Source of the DNA: Turnera subulata
Lineage: Eukaryota > Streptophyta > Magnoliopsida > Malpighiales > Passifloraceae
Direction: 5' to 3'
Assembly (NCBI GenBank): GCA_028386065.3
Contig: JAKUCV010005767.1
Coordinates: forward strand, 3,855 to 67,854
Length of the DNA: 64,000 nucleotides
Shown here: piece after piece, positions 9,593 to 21,200 of the stretch
Layout of the letters: each line of letters opens with the position of its first letter
Position numbering within the stretch: position 1 is the stretch's first letter
Notes under the pieces: model-generated
What the model was told of the DNA's origin: nothing
Seen by the model: the letters and a program-made list of their open reading frames with translations, nothing else
Database searches by the model: none
Program-made: the position numbers and the translations under genes

Positions 9593-11738
9593 CCAAGTAA
9601 CCCAGGTCATAGCCACCACAAAACAGTCTTAAACCATTGAGTCGTACCACTACTTACCACGTGACAATTATATCATCATTATCCAAATCCAAATCTCAGG
9701 GATCAACATCCCTAGCCAAAATACCGGGATAGACATCCCAAACCAAACCAAGGATCGACATCCTTATCACAAATTATTATTTAACCCATTATACTTAATA
9801 CCAAAAGACACAAGGATAAACATCCAAAAACTCAACGTACGGGGATAAACATCCCAAAACCAATCAAGACACTGGGATAAACATCCCGAATCATACCACA
9901 GCAAATGCAACAACCAACAGTGCAATAATCATCAAACACAATAACCGAGTAATACAGGCACATATTGAAGGAAATCCATCCTCACCTTGGCCGATTACTC
10001 AACTCTGAAGACATGACCGGTCCGAAGCCGGCTCCTCGGGAAACTGCCCGATATCATAACCTATACATCAAAACAATACATGCTCACATAAATGCACATA
10101 ATCGGTATACTATGATGCCAATACTGCGAAATAAACCCATCCCGGTTCATATCCTTTATTATCATCTTTTACCGAAAATATTATACCGTACGTATATCCG
10201 AATATAATTTCGGTACCATACTTTAATTAAAACTCTTTTCAAAATATTTTCATAAAATAATATACTTTTTCCAAAATATAATCACCATAATTTTTCTGGA
10301 AATTATAACATATGTATATATTTTCCATAATATTTCCATAAAAAATTATTATACTTTCCAAAATATAATTTCCAAGTATTATTATCTTTAGAAAACTCCA
10401 TTTCCAGAAAGTATAATCATATAAACTTATTTTCTGAAAATAAATACGAATTTATAAATATACATATATATATTTCCCCAAATTATTCCCGTATGCATAA
10501 ATATCAATTATTTTCCACATCTTATATTTCCAAAATTCCATAATAATCATATATTTGTTTTCCTAAATACTTCCATGTTTTAATTTTCAAAACATTAACC
10601 ATAAATATATATATATATATCAGATTTATTTTATCCTTTTATTACTATTATTATTATTATTATTTTTTATTTTCGGACTGGGCCAAGTTGTGCAAGCCCA
10701 GCCCAGTGCTCAACCCAACCCCAAATAGGAGCAAGCCCACACAGTAGGCCCAGCATACCAGTCAGGCCCAGGCGTGCTAGAGCCCAGGCAGCATCCGGAT
10801 CCACCCAACCCGTATCCAAGACCCGGTTGCACAATCGGGTTACTCACCCACTGTCACGGATCCTCACGGGTTGACGACGCAGGCAGCGGCCGACGACGGC
10901 TGGCACAGATCGGGACGAAGGCAAGGGCGCGACAGGGCGATGGTGACGCGAGGAAGGTGTGGTGGTGTGGCGGTGCGACGCGAGCAAAAGGGAGACGGAT
11001 CCGAGTCGGGTCTTCCTCGTCCAAGGGCGGTGGCGGCGTCTGGAAGGAAGGAAGAAGGAGGAGTTGGATGGTGGTGGGTGTCGGGTTCCGCGTGTGGCTC
11101 CGGCGGCGCTGCTGCAAGGAGAAGGGAAAGAGGAGGCCGTCGGGTCGTCGGGTTGGTGGTTTGCGTGGCTGTTGGTGGTGGCGTGTCGCGGCAAGGGTGG
11201 TGGTGGTCTCGGGCTTCTTGTGGACGGGCGGAAGGGAGGAGGAGAAGGAGAGAAAGAAGAAAAGAAAAAAAAGAAAAGAAAAAAAAAAGTGAAGAAAGGA
11301 AATGGGTTTCGGTGGGTGTGTGTTGTTGCGTGTTTGTGTTTACAGAGGAAAGGAAGAAAAAAATGGTGAGGCAGGGAAGGTTTGGCAGAGGAGAAATGGT
11401 GTAGGCAGAGTCACGGGCGCAGGTAAAGTTCACAGGCTGTACAGTGGGAGGCGGCTGCGTGACTCAATCACGCAGTCGTGTCCAGACCGGACTAGAAAAC
11501 AACTGATATCCCCCTTAGTTATTTTCCGGTGTGATTTTTCCGAAGATTCCGGGACCCGAAAAAAATACTGACTTAGGCCAAGATTAATTAATCACGAGCG
11601 CGGGAAAACCCTCGGTTTCGAAAAACGACGCTCGATTTATCTTGAATTAATTACCCAAGATTAATTCATTCGGTAAATCGCTGTAAAAAGACTTTTACAG
11701 TCCCGGTAAAAATCCAAAATTTTACCCGGGCTGTTACA
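9593..11738 (-). mobile_element. Truncated minus-strand LTR of the LARD family (type B)
   Basis: On the minus strand this begins at 11,738 with the LTR start TGTAACAGCCCGGGTAAAAT. It follows the type B LTR seen at 48,792: a GC-rich pyrimidine/purine block, an AT-rich block, ATATCGGGCAGTTTCCCGAG and the GGGAT-n4-ATCCC-type repeats (9690-9900). It breaks off near 9593, where the type B LTR continues about 770 bases further. The segment just before the repeats is also shortened. No matching target-site duplication exists, so it is a truncated relic. The long frames in its GC-rich block (10,774-11,433) also occur as frames in other LTR copies and are not convincing genes. Confidence 0.75.
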
Positions 11739-11746
11739 CTTTATAT

Positions 11747-11855
11747 CATAAATCTCTAAATTTTAAATCTTAAAAACCTTAAACACTAAACCATACATCC
11801 TAAAATCCTAAACTTCAAAACCTAAATCCTAAATTCTAATCTCTGAAAATCTTAA
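11747..11855. repeat. Degenerate telomere-like repeats (left part)
   Basis: Loose repeats of the form (C)CTAAA, CTTAAA and CCTAAAT resembling diverged CCCTAAA. The tract is split by the LTR element inserted at 11,856; its last five bases, CTTAA, are the target site. It resumes at 22,484. Confidence 0.65.
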
Positions 11856-14800
11856 TGTAAGAGCCCGGGTAAAATTTGGATTTTTACCGGGACTGTTAAA
11901 GTCGTTTTACCGTGATTTACTGTTGAATTAATCTTGGGTAATTAATTCAAGGTAAATCGGGAGTTGTTTTTCAAAACCGAAGGTTTTCCCGCGCTCGGGA
12001 GTGTCTTTCTAACTAACCGAGCCTCGATTTTTAGTTTCGAGACTTGGACGACGTTCAGGGGTATTTATCGGATTTTCCGGGCCCAAGGCATATTTTCGGA
12101 CTCGGGACGGAAAATTACGACCATGCCCCTGCCTTTCCCTCTTTTCTTTTCCTTTCTCTTTTCTTTCTTTTTCGTCTTTTTCCTTCCTTCCCTCTCAGCC
12201 GCCATCACCCGTGACTGGCCGGTCCCTCTCCTCTTTCTCCCATCTTTTCTTCTCGGTTTTCTTTGTCTCCTCCTTCTTTATCTTCTCTTCCCCACACAAC
12301 CCTCTCTCCCTCAATCATTTTTCCCCATAATAATTTCCTCTGCTCCAATTCATTTCCCCTGCCGTCTCCTCCTCTTGCAACCTTCACCTCGCCTTTCCCT
12401 CCTCCGACCACACACGCGCCTCCCCTACCATCCTCTTCTACCCGAGGAGCCGTCGCCGACCTGAGACCCCAACTCGACCGTTGCTGCTCTTCCTCCCTGA
12501 AGCGTCGCCGAGCTCGCCATCATGCTGCACGCGACGACCGCCACTCCAGCAGCCACGACGCCGGTCTTCTCCTGCTGGTCGCCCCCATGAGCCATCACGT
12601 ACCGCCGATCTCCTCGCCTCTTCTTCTCCTCTGCAACGCGCACCACCACCGTGACTACCGCCTCTGAGATCCACCGCGATTTGCTGCTCGCCGTCGCTGC
12701 CTCTCTTCTCCTCCCCTCGCCGCGCCCTCCACCCGGCGGTGACGCCGAGCCGAGTCGATCGTGCCCAGCCTGTTGCCTTCCTCGCCTGCTCGCAGCCACT
12801 GGGGAGTTGCCATCGAGCTACCGCGACCAGTTCTCCTCTTCCCCGAGCCATCTTCCCCTACTCCCTCTCTACCCTCTGCAATTTGAGTCGCCGTCGCGAG
12901 GGTAAGCCGTGACGCCGCTCTCTTGATTTCCTCTTTTCTCTTCTTGGATTTCGGTCCTAATTGCTTTGTTCTGGTTATGGTTGCTTGCGGTGAATGTTTA
13001 TGCCGATGTAGTTGTTGTTGATTCTGTGGTCACGGGTATCGATTTTGTTGGTGGAGCTGTGGACACCGGTGGACGGCAGCAGGTATGGCTGTTGTTTGGG
13101 TTGTTTCGGTAACGGCCAGTTGGTGGTGAAGTTGGATGGATTTACTGCTGGCAGAATAATGGGGTCAATTGCCATTCCGACGTGAACAGTACCTTGCCAG
13201 AATCCCGCGAGTTCCGGCAGTCTCGGGAATTTTCCGGCGAACCCGAAAACGGACTGTGGGTAAAACCCGAGCTTTGGATCATCCATGTGCATCATTAACG
13301 AACCCGAACAATAATAATGAACCCGGACCTTAATATGACGATAACTAGTTGAACAATTAATTAATTTAACTAACTTATGCTTTTATTTTATGCTTTGATT
13401 ATTTAATCATGCTTTTATTTAAGTTATGCTTTACTTATTCAGTTTATGCTTTGGTTAATTTTATGCTCTTAGTTACCTATACTTTTATTTAATTTTCCGA
13501 ATGGACATTTGAGGAATTCTTTGGACTTATTTCACTTTGGCTCGGGTTTGGGCTCGGTTTGCGCAACGGACTCGGAAACGGGCCGAACGTGCGGAAGCCC
13601 ATGTTCTCGGGGCGGACATGAATATAGACTCATTAACATTGGAAATTGACGAATTGACAAATTGTTCTGGAAACATGCTTATCGGCTAATAAATCGAAAT
13701 TATTTGTATTTGATTATACCTTTACAGGTTTTATACATAACCTGAATTAATTTTCTTTAAAGGCATTTACGAATAGTATTCTAAGTTAACTTACCAAATC
13801 TATTATCTTTGAATAATACAATATACCACGGAACAACTGTTATTATTTTACTAGACATGCTATTAATTATAATATTAAACATGTTTATACAAGTATTGGT
13901 TTTATTATTTTATTCCCGTAATCTTAAGCTGAGATAATATTAGATCTATATCTTATTTTAATTACTGATTTTAATCCTGTACAAGTATGTGCATATATCG
14001 TATAGCGAATTACCACCATTTTCACTAGTTGCTAAACAAATACGTATTTATTGCTATTTTAATCGGGTATAAGTACTTAATGGAATAGTACATACTCTAT
14101 AATACGATTTCTTATATATGATATAAACAACGTAACTATGTATTTTCTTATCCTAAGCGACCTAAGGGCCGGGATAACGGCTGGGACGCTCGACTTCGGT
14201 TTTAATCTAAAATCAAGTACGTTTTGATATATTGGCTGGATATACTTAATCAGTTAATTGCCGTCAGGTCAGATGAACTGTTTGGTAACAAGATAATTAT
14301 GGAGATACTAAAATGAACAGATAAGCCATATAATAATTGCTACACCGGTTTCATGCATAATCATTTTGTTGTGCATTATAAGTGATTATTGTGTTCCTAT
14401 ATGTACATATAGGGTATCGGGATTTGACCGGATAGCAATTTCAGAGACACATCAGGTGAGGATAGATAAACCTTGATATGTGCCCGTAATGCTGTGAGTG
14501 TTTCTTTGTTTGCGTATTTTGCTGCTAGATTGTTCTGCTGGAATAATTATTGTCTGTTACCTGATTGTCGTGGAATTATTGATGCCGTCGTTGGATTGTG
14601 ATAGATTTGTGTATAACGTGTTGGAATTAATGCTGAGCTGTTTATTTTGAATAATTTGTGTCATTAGTTTGAGATAAGAGATTAAGTCTGTGGAATTAAT
14701 CTGAGATAATAGAAATTGGGAAATTGATGAAAGAGTAATGGATTGAACTGGAATTTGAGATGATGATATATTAGTCACTTGGAAAGTAGTGGTACGACTA

Positions 14801-15701
14801 GATGGTTAGAGACTAGTTCTGTGGTCTCATGGCCAGAGGGTTAGTTGGTTGGGGTGTTGACCCCGGATTTGTGATATTGGGATGTTGATCCCGGATTTGT
14901 GATATGGGGATGTTGATCCCGGATTGTGGTGGGGCCTGGCATCCAGAATCAGTAAATAACCATTTACGACCCTAGCTTGTCCAGTGACGGGGCCCAGAAG
15001 ATAAAATTTGTAATAAAAATTAATAAGTATTCATTTGGTCTTGGCTTTGATATGATTTAGTAGGATTCCTCTATCGTGTTGTTTATGTTGGTTTCCTCTG
15101 TTATGTTGTTCGTGTTGGTTTCCTCTGATGTGTTGTTTGAGTTGGATTCCTCTGTCATGAAGTATGTGTTAGTTGTTATGGCAGTATCCTTGTGATGTGA
15201 TTGTTTTTGCTTATTGTTGTGATTGTTGTGTTTATTTCGAAAGTATTATGGTTGATTATATATCACTATTTGTCTTTCGTCGGTGAGCGCTTCGGACTCA
15301 CCCCTCGCCTGCGGGGTTTAATCCCGTAGGATGAGTTATTTGTAGTGCAGGAACGTACAGGGCGAGCTGAAGCGTACCCTCGGACAGGACTTGGATCCAT
15401 TAGTTGCATTGGGCTTGCACATGTTATCATGTGAGTCATAAGTCTTCCGCTGTGCATATTGTTGAGTTTTATGCTGCGTATATGTTGTAGTTGGGCCATT
15501 GGGCCGGATGGTTGTTGTTGATGTCCCCGGGGTTCGGGTGACGAGTTCTATGTTGGGCTGAAGAGCCAGTTTTCAGTTTTTGTTATGGGCCGTTGACCAG
15601 TTTATTGTTTTATACGCTGTCTGTTGGGCTTTGTTGGGTTGGGTTGTCACAGTTCTGGCACGTGTTTACTGTGTACGGTAAATACGGGTCGGGGCGTCTC
15701 A
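11856..15701 (+). repeat. 5' LTR of LARD copy 1 (3,846 bp)
   Basis: The LTR runs from TGTAAGAGCCC to GTCTCA. It contains a pyrimidine-rich block (12,120-12,900), an AT-rich block (13,300-14,440), a GGTGAGGATAGAT motif shared with type B, three GGGAT-n4-ATCCC-type units (14,860-14,925), and a conserved end with TCCGGCACGTGTTT-like sequence. It lacks the extra repeats and the duplicated block present in its partner. Confidence 0.88.
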
Positions 15702-15704
15702 TTT

Positions 15705-15716
15705 TGGTACCGGAGC
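15705..15716 (+). other. Primer-binding site of LARD copy 1
   Basis: TGGTACCGGAGC begins four bases after the LTR end. It matches 10 of 12 bases of the initiator-methionine tRNA primer site TGGTATCAGAGC used by many plant LTR retrotransposons. The position fixes the element's sense strand as plus, opposite to the internal genes. Confidence 0.7.
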
Positions 15717-16046
15717 GGGCGTTAGGTCTTGTTGGGCAGTCTTTGTGTGTTTGTTGTCTGGTTTGCATAGTTCGCTCCATTTGTTTATTATTTTATATCA
15801 TTTTAGTTAAGTGCATTACGGATCCAGTCGAGGGACGCCAGCTGTCGCGGAACATACACATAAGAGGTAATGATGCCATAAATAAGCGAAATTGCAAATA
15901 TTATTAATAATACTGATATTTTGAGTACAAAGAGAAATATTAATATTTTGATTACAAACCGAAATACTACATTGATATTGATATTTTATAAAAATAAAGG
16001 GAAATATTACATTGATTTTTGATATTTTATAAAAATAAAAATACAT

Positions 16047-16730
16047 TTAACGATTCGGAACGACGCTGACACGAAAGCTGTTTGGATCGCTGTTGACGTT
16101 GACCGTGACTCTGTCGCTCCGAGAGAACCACATGCCGCCTCTGTCCTGTTGGCCAGGAATCTCGAACTGGTTAGCTTGAGGGAAACGGAGTGGAATCAGA
16201 CCGTGATCGTCCCGTGGTTGCCACTAGGTCTCCGTCAGAAGAACCATGTTCGGTTTGTACTGGTTCTTCAAGTCCCTCAGGGTACGCGAGAACTCTTGGG
16301 CACGCCTTACCACTCCTCTGCAGTTCCACACCAGCAGTCGTGCCTTTGGCCAGGTTGGAGGTAGCCGAGTCATTCTGGGCATGCTCTGAGCTGTCATTGA
16401 GAGTTGGTAGTAGGCGCCTTGCTCCACAGTTTGGCAAGTGGACTCCAGGTTGAACTCTTGTAGCCTTTCCGAGATGAAAAACATCACGGAGTTTGCTGAT
16501 CCGTAGTATGAGGTCCTCAGAGTGCCGTGATCCTCTAGGAAGAACACCTCTTCCATTGGAGTGACGAAGAACCGTGACGAGTAGAGTTCGTCGACGAAGA
16601 CCAGTCGGGGCATCCTGCCGAGCTCGTTCGGTAGCTCTTCAGCACGCTCATTGACCATGCTGTACGCCAGACGGTTCCTTCTGCCAAGGTTGGCCCCTTC
16701 GACGAAGAAGACTGATGATGGAGCAGGCAT
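16047..16730 (-). pseudogene. Antisense ORF A, copy 1, one nonsense codon
   Basis: A 228-codon frame of exactly the same length as the intact copy at 52,696-53,379. It is interrupted by a TAG at 16,224-16,226 after residue 168. Copy 2 has a glutamine codon there, and the downstream part stays in frame to its TAA. Residues 1-131 match no family I know. From LLVWNCRG onward the protein resembles the start of LINE endonuclease domains, with the WNCRG and LLTET motifs and a GGMWFSWSD segment. Over the first 168 codons I count 46 nucleotide but only 6 amino acid differences from copy 2. It has its own TATA box upstream. The truncated 168-residue product could still be made. Confidence 0.8.
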
Positions 16731-16837
16731 TGTGTTTGGACGTATTGGTCTTGTGTTTTTTCAGCGTTTTGTGGTTTTGTTTACTTGAGTGTTTGTTGCT
16801 TTTAATGCTTTTAATAATTTACTCATCACCGCTCTCT

Positions 16838-16845
16838 CTTTTATA
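16838..16845 (-). promoter_or_regulatory. TATA box of antisense ORF A, copy 1
   Basis: On the minus strand TATAAAAG lies about 108 bases before the ORF A start, within GAGTATAAAAGAGAG. The same position in copy 2 has TATAAAGG. A leader of roughly 75-80 bases rich in A and C would follow, as expected for a plant RNA polymerase II promoter. Confidence 0.6.
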
Positions 16846-17614
16846 CTCTTATGGGGAGCGTGATTACCGTTTTTGATTTTCAAGATTTTGGTTTTTTGAA
16901 AATTTACCGTTGCTTTCATTTATTGCTTTGATACTTTACGCGTTTTTTCGGACCCATGCCAGAGTTTTTCAGTCTTTTTCCATCACATGATTTCTTTCGC
17001 TCTGGCTACCTTGTCTTTTCTTGTTATGGTCTTTCTATATTTTCTTGCATCTTTTATCACTTGCATCCGTGACCGTTGAGGCCAGACGGATGGGACCATA
17101 TCTCGAGTAGAGTGCATATGCGACAAGCTCACAGTTGTTCGGACATCGTGGAGAGATACGAGACGAGACAGACGTTTTTGGCTCATGCGGAAATTGTGAA
17201 CAAGTGGGTAACGTGTCTTTCGAGGGACACAGGACGTTCCCGTGAACATCGCCTTGCCAGTTAATGGATGTCTTCTTCACGAGGTTAACCGACGTCACCG
17301 TTAACTGTACGTGTCACGTTTCTCAGGATTGAGAATGGACACGATCGAACTAGAGCGCCAAGCATGAAAACATATCTTGTTTTAATTTCTTTTTGTTTTG
17401 ATTTTGTTAAACGAGTCTTGATTTGTTTTTAATTTCTTTATGTTTGTTATAATTCGTTTTATCGGTCCTGTTTGTAACATCATTATGTTCGATTTTATTC
17501 ATGACGGTTTTGTTATGTTTTAAATATTTTGTTTCTTTTCAGTTAAATATGAATTTCCATATCTTAATAAGAGAATTTATAATCTAAGAGATTTGATTTC
17601 AAAAGGAAACTTAT
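16846..17614. other. Spacer between antisense genes B and A, copy 1
   Basis: About 770 bases with no convincing gene. Short minus frames near 17,035-17,298 are not kept at equal length in copy 2, where the same stretch contains indels, so they look non-coding. The part next to 16,845 is the probable upstream promoter of ORF A; the T-rich part near 17,400-17,600 follows the ORF B polyadenylation signal. Confidence 0.5.
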
Positions 17615-17620
17615 TTTATT
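17615..17620 (-). terminator. AATAAA polyadenylation signal of ORF B, copy 1
   Basis: AATAAA occurs on the minus strand about 35 bases after the ORF B stop codon. Copy 2 has two overlapping AATAAA motifs at the equivalent place (54,150-54,159). Confidence 0.5.
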
Positions 17621-17655
17621 AATTCATAACAGTTTTACATCGGAGAAGAAGTACT

Positions 17656-18033
17656 CTACTGAGTTACTTGCTTCTCTAAGTCTTTTACAAGTTGCTGGAC
17701 GTTCCTCAGGTGAGGGAAGAGCTCCGCGCACGCCAGTTCAATCTGTGCCACCGCCGTGCTGATCTTCCTCAGGGAGACGTTCAGTTGCGTCAACTTCTGT
17801 TGTGGGGTGCCGCTCTCAGCTACCGCCTTGCCCTTCTTGTCCTCAGCTTTCTTGCCGGCACGCTTCTTCCGTCGTTTTGGAGAAACGACCATGTGTTCCT
17901 TCAGGCCGACGATGTTGGTCTTGAACCGCTTCTTCGGAGGCTCTTCATCGGAGCTTGTCGGGAAAGCTGTGCCACCGATGTAGCTGTTGTTCTCGGAGTC
18001 TGAGGTCGTTCGAGAACGAAGCGGAGAGTCCAT
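17656..18033 (-). CDS. Antisense ORF B, copy 1: basic nuclear-type protein
   Basis: Encodes 125 residues, the same length as in copy 2. The start was set at the shared MDSPLRSRTTSDSENN; the frame stays open 46 codons further upstream here, but that extension is not shared. The N-terminal third is Ser/acidic, followed by PPKKRFK and SPKRRKKRAGKK, good candidates for nuclear localisation signals. The last 50 residues form a leucine-rich heptad-like helix (LTQLNVSLRKISTAVAQIEL to VKDLEKQV). No family is recognised. Between copies there are 14 amino acid changes against 52 nucleotide differences. It sits between a TATA box and an AATAAA, a compact self-contained gene. A role in nuclear import or nucleic-acid packaging would be speculation. 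Confidence 0.75.
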   Translation of the reverse strand: MDSPLRSRTTSDSENNSYIGGTAFPTSSDEEPPKKRFKTNIVGLKEHMVVSPKRRKKRAGKKAEDKKGKAVAESGTPQQKLTQLNVSLRKISTAVAQIELACAELFPHLRNVQQLVKDLEKQVTQ

Positions 18034-18067
18034 GGCTGAGAGTGAATGTCTCAGTTGTGAGGTTTGG

Positions 18068-18075
18068 TATTTATA
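18068..18075 (-). promoter_or_regulatory. TATA box of antisense ORF B, copy 1
   Basis: TATAAATA lies on the minus strand only about 35 bases before the ORF B ATG, within CTTATAAATACCAAACC, and is identical in copy 2 (54,610-54,617). Transcription would start almost at the ATG, giving a very short leader. Confidence 0.6.
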
Positions 18076-18206
18076 AGCGGATGAGATGTCGCTTAAGGGT
18101 ATAAGCGGTATCTCCTGTTGAGGTTGGATACCTGGTAGAGTGTGCCAGAAGCTTATCGTGGTAGGACCCATGGATAAGACGGAATTTCGGGGGCGAAATT
18201 CTTTTT

Positions 18207-18219
18207 AAGGGGGATAGAA
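18207..18219 (+). other. Polypurine tract of LARD copy 1
   Basis: AAGGGGGATAGAA immediately precedes the 3' LTR, after GGCGAAATTCTTTTT. This is the usual position and style of the plus-strand primer of plant Ty3/gypsy elements. Confidence 0.7.
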
Positions 18220-21200
18220 TGTAACAGCCCGGGTAAAATTTGGATTTTTGCCGGGACTGTTAAAGTCTTTTTACCGTGATTTACTGTTGAATTAATCTTG
18301 GGTAATTAATTCAAGGTAAATCGGGAGTTGCTTTCGAAACCGAAGGTTTTCCCGCGCTCGGGAGTGTCTTTCTAACTAACCGAGCCTCGGTTTTCAGTTT
18401 CGAGACTTGGACGACGTTCAGGGGTATTTATCGGTTTTTCCGAGCCCAAGTCATATTTTCGGACTCGGGACGGAAAATTACGACCATGCCCCTGCCTTTC
18501 CCTCTTTTCTTCTTTTCTTTTCCTTTCTCTTTTCTTTCTTTTTCGTCTTTTTCCTTCCTTCCCTCTCAGCCGCCATCACCCGTGACTGGCCGGTCCCTCT
18601 CCTCTTTCTCCCATCTTTTCTTCTTGGTTTTCTTTGTCTCCTCCTCCTTTATCTTCTCTTCCCCACACAACCCTCTCTCCCTCAATCATTTTTCCCCACA
18701 ATAATTTCCTCTGCTCCAATTCATTTCCCCTGCCGTCTCCTCCTCTTGCAACCTTCACCTCACCTTTCCCTCCTCCGACCACACACGCGCCTCCCCTACC
18801 ATCCTCTTCTACCCGAGGAGCCGTCGCCGACCTGAGACCCCAACTCGACCGCTGCTGCTCTTCCTCCCTGAAGCACCGCCGAGCTCGCCTTCTTGCTACA
18901 CGCGATGACCGCCACTCCAGCAGCCACAACGCCGGTCTTCTCCTGCTCGTCGCCGCCAGGAGCCATCACGTATCGCCGATCTCCTCGCCTCTCCTTCTCC
19001 TCTGCAACGCGCACCACCACCGTGACTGCCGCCTCCGAGATCCACCGCGATTTGCTGCTCGCCGTCGTTGCCTCTCTTCTCCTCCCCTCGCCGCGCCCTC
19101 CACCCGGCGGTGACGCCGAGCCGAGTCGATCGTGCCCAGCCTGTTGCCTTCCTCGCCTGCTCGCAGCCACCGGGGAGTTGCCATCGAGCTACCGCGACCA
19201 GTTCTCCTCTTCCCCGAGCCATCTTCCCCTACTCCCTCTCTACCCTCTGCAATTTGAGTCGCCGTCGCGAGGGTAAGCCGTGACGCCGCTCTCTTGATTT
19301 CCTCTTTTCTCTTCTTGGATTTCGGTCCTAATTGCTTTGTTCTGGTTATGGTTGCTTGCGGTGAATGTTTATGCCGATGTAGTTGTTGTTGATTCTGTGG
19401 TCACGGGTATCGATTTTGTTGGTGGAGCTGTGGACACCGGTGGACGGCAGCAGGTATGGCTGTTGTTTGGGTTGTTTCGGTAACGGCCAGTTGGTGGTGA
19501 AGTTGGATGGATTTACTGCTGGCAGAATAATGGGGTCAATTGCCATTCCGACGTGAACAGTACCTTGCCAGAATCCCGCGAGTTCCGGCAGTCTCGGGAA
19601 TTTTCCGGCGAACCCGAAAACGGACTGTGGGTAAAACCCGAGCTTTGGATCATCCATGTGCATCATTAACGAACCCGAACAATAATAATGAACCCGGACC
19701 TTAATATGACGATAACTAGTTGAACAATTAATTAATTTAACTAACTTATGCTTTTATTTTATGCTTTGATTATTTAATCATGCTTTTATTTAAGTTATGC
19801 TTTACTTATTCAGTTTATGCTTTGGTTAATTTTATGCTCTTAGTTACCTATACTTTTATTTAATTTTCCGAATGGACATTTGAGGAATTCTTTGGACTTA
19901 TTTCACTTTGGCTCGGGTTTGGGCTCGGTTTGCGCAACGGACTCGGAAACGGGCCGAACGTGCGGAAGCCCATGTTCTCGGGGCGGACATGAATATAGAC
20001 TCATTAACATTGGAAATTGACGAATTGACAAATTGTTCTGGAAACATGCTTATCGGCTAATAAATCGAAATTATTTGGATTTGATTATACCTTTACAGGT
20101 TTTATACATAACCTGAATTAATTTTCTTTAAAGGCATTTACGAATAGTATTCTAAGTTAACTTACCAAATCTATTATCTTTGAATAATACAATATACCAC
20201 GGAACAACTGTTATTATTTTACTAGACATGCTATTAATTATAATATTAAACATGTTTATACAAGTATTGGTTTTATTATTTTATTCCCGTAATCTTAAGC
20301 TGAGATAATATTAGATCTATATCTTATTTTAATTACTGATTTTAATCCTGTACAAGTATGTGCATATATCGTATAGCGAATTACCACCATTTTCACTAGT
20401 TGCTAAACAAATACGTATTTATTGCTATTTTAATCGGGTATAAGTACTTAATGGAATAGTACATACTCTATAATACGATTTCTTATATATGATATAAACA
20501 ACGTAACTATGTATTTTCTTATCCTAAGCGACCTAAGGGCCGAGATAACGGCTGGGACGCTCGACTTCGGTTTTAATCTAAAATCAAGTACGTTTTGATA
20601 TATTGGCTGGATATACTTAATCAGTTAATTGCCGTCAGGTCAGATGAACTGTTTGGTAACAAGATAATTATGGAGATACTAAAATGAACAGATAAGCCGT
20701 ATAATAATTGCTAAACCGGTTTCATGCATAATCATTTTGTTGTGCATTATAAGTGACTATTGTGTTCCTATATGTACATATAGGGTATCGGGATTTGACC
20801 GGATAGCAATTTCAGAGACACATCAGGTGAGGATAGATAAACCTTGATATGTGCCCGTAATGCTGTGAGTGTTTCTTTGTTTGCGTATTTTGCTGCTAGA
20901 TTGTTCTGCTGGAATAATTATTGTCTGTTACCTGATTGTCGTGGAATTATTGATGCCGTCGTTGGATTGTGATAGATTTGTGTATAACGTGTTGGAATTA
21001 ATGCTGAGCTGTTTATTTTGAATAATTTGTGTCATTAGTTTGAGATAAGAGATTGAGTTTGTGGAATTAATCTGAGATAATAGAAATTGGGAAATTGATG
21101 AAAGAGTAATGGATTGAACTGGAATTTGAGATGATGATATATTAGTCACTTGGAAAGTAGTGGTACGACTAGATGGTTAGAGACTAGTTCTGTGGTGTCA

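Noticed and set aside
10774..11433. Several overlapping frames of 87-189 codons on both strands
   Set aside because: They lie in the GC-rich purine/pyrimidine block of the truncated LTR. Frames on both strands in low-complexity sequence with no domain are chance products.
11964..12905. Long frames in the LTR pyrimidine block, repeated at 18,407-19,283, with similar ones at 49,108-49,806 and 55,074-55,771
   Set aside because: They are inside LTRs, low in complexity and open in several frames at once. Frame ends differ between paired LTRs through small indels, unlike the constrained internal genes.
12975..13295. A 106-codon minus frame identical in both LTRs of copy 1 (also 19,346-19,666)
   Set aside because: Identity only reflects the recent duplication of the LTR. 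It is absent from type B LTRs and has no domain.
16983..17298. A third antisense gene between ORF B and ORF A
   Set aside because: The corresponding sequence in copy 2 has indels and different frame lengths, so there is no coding constraint.
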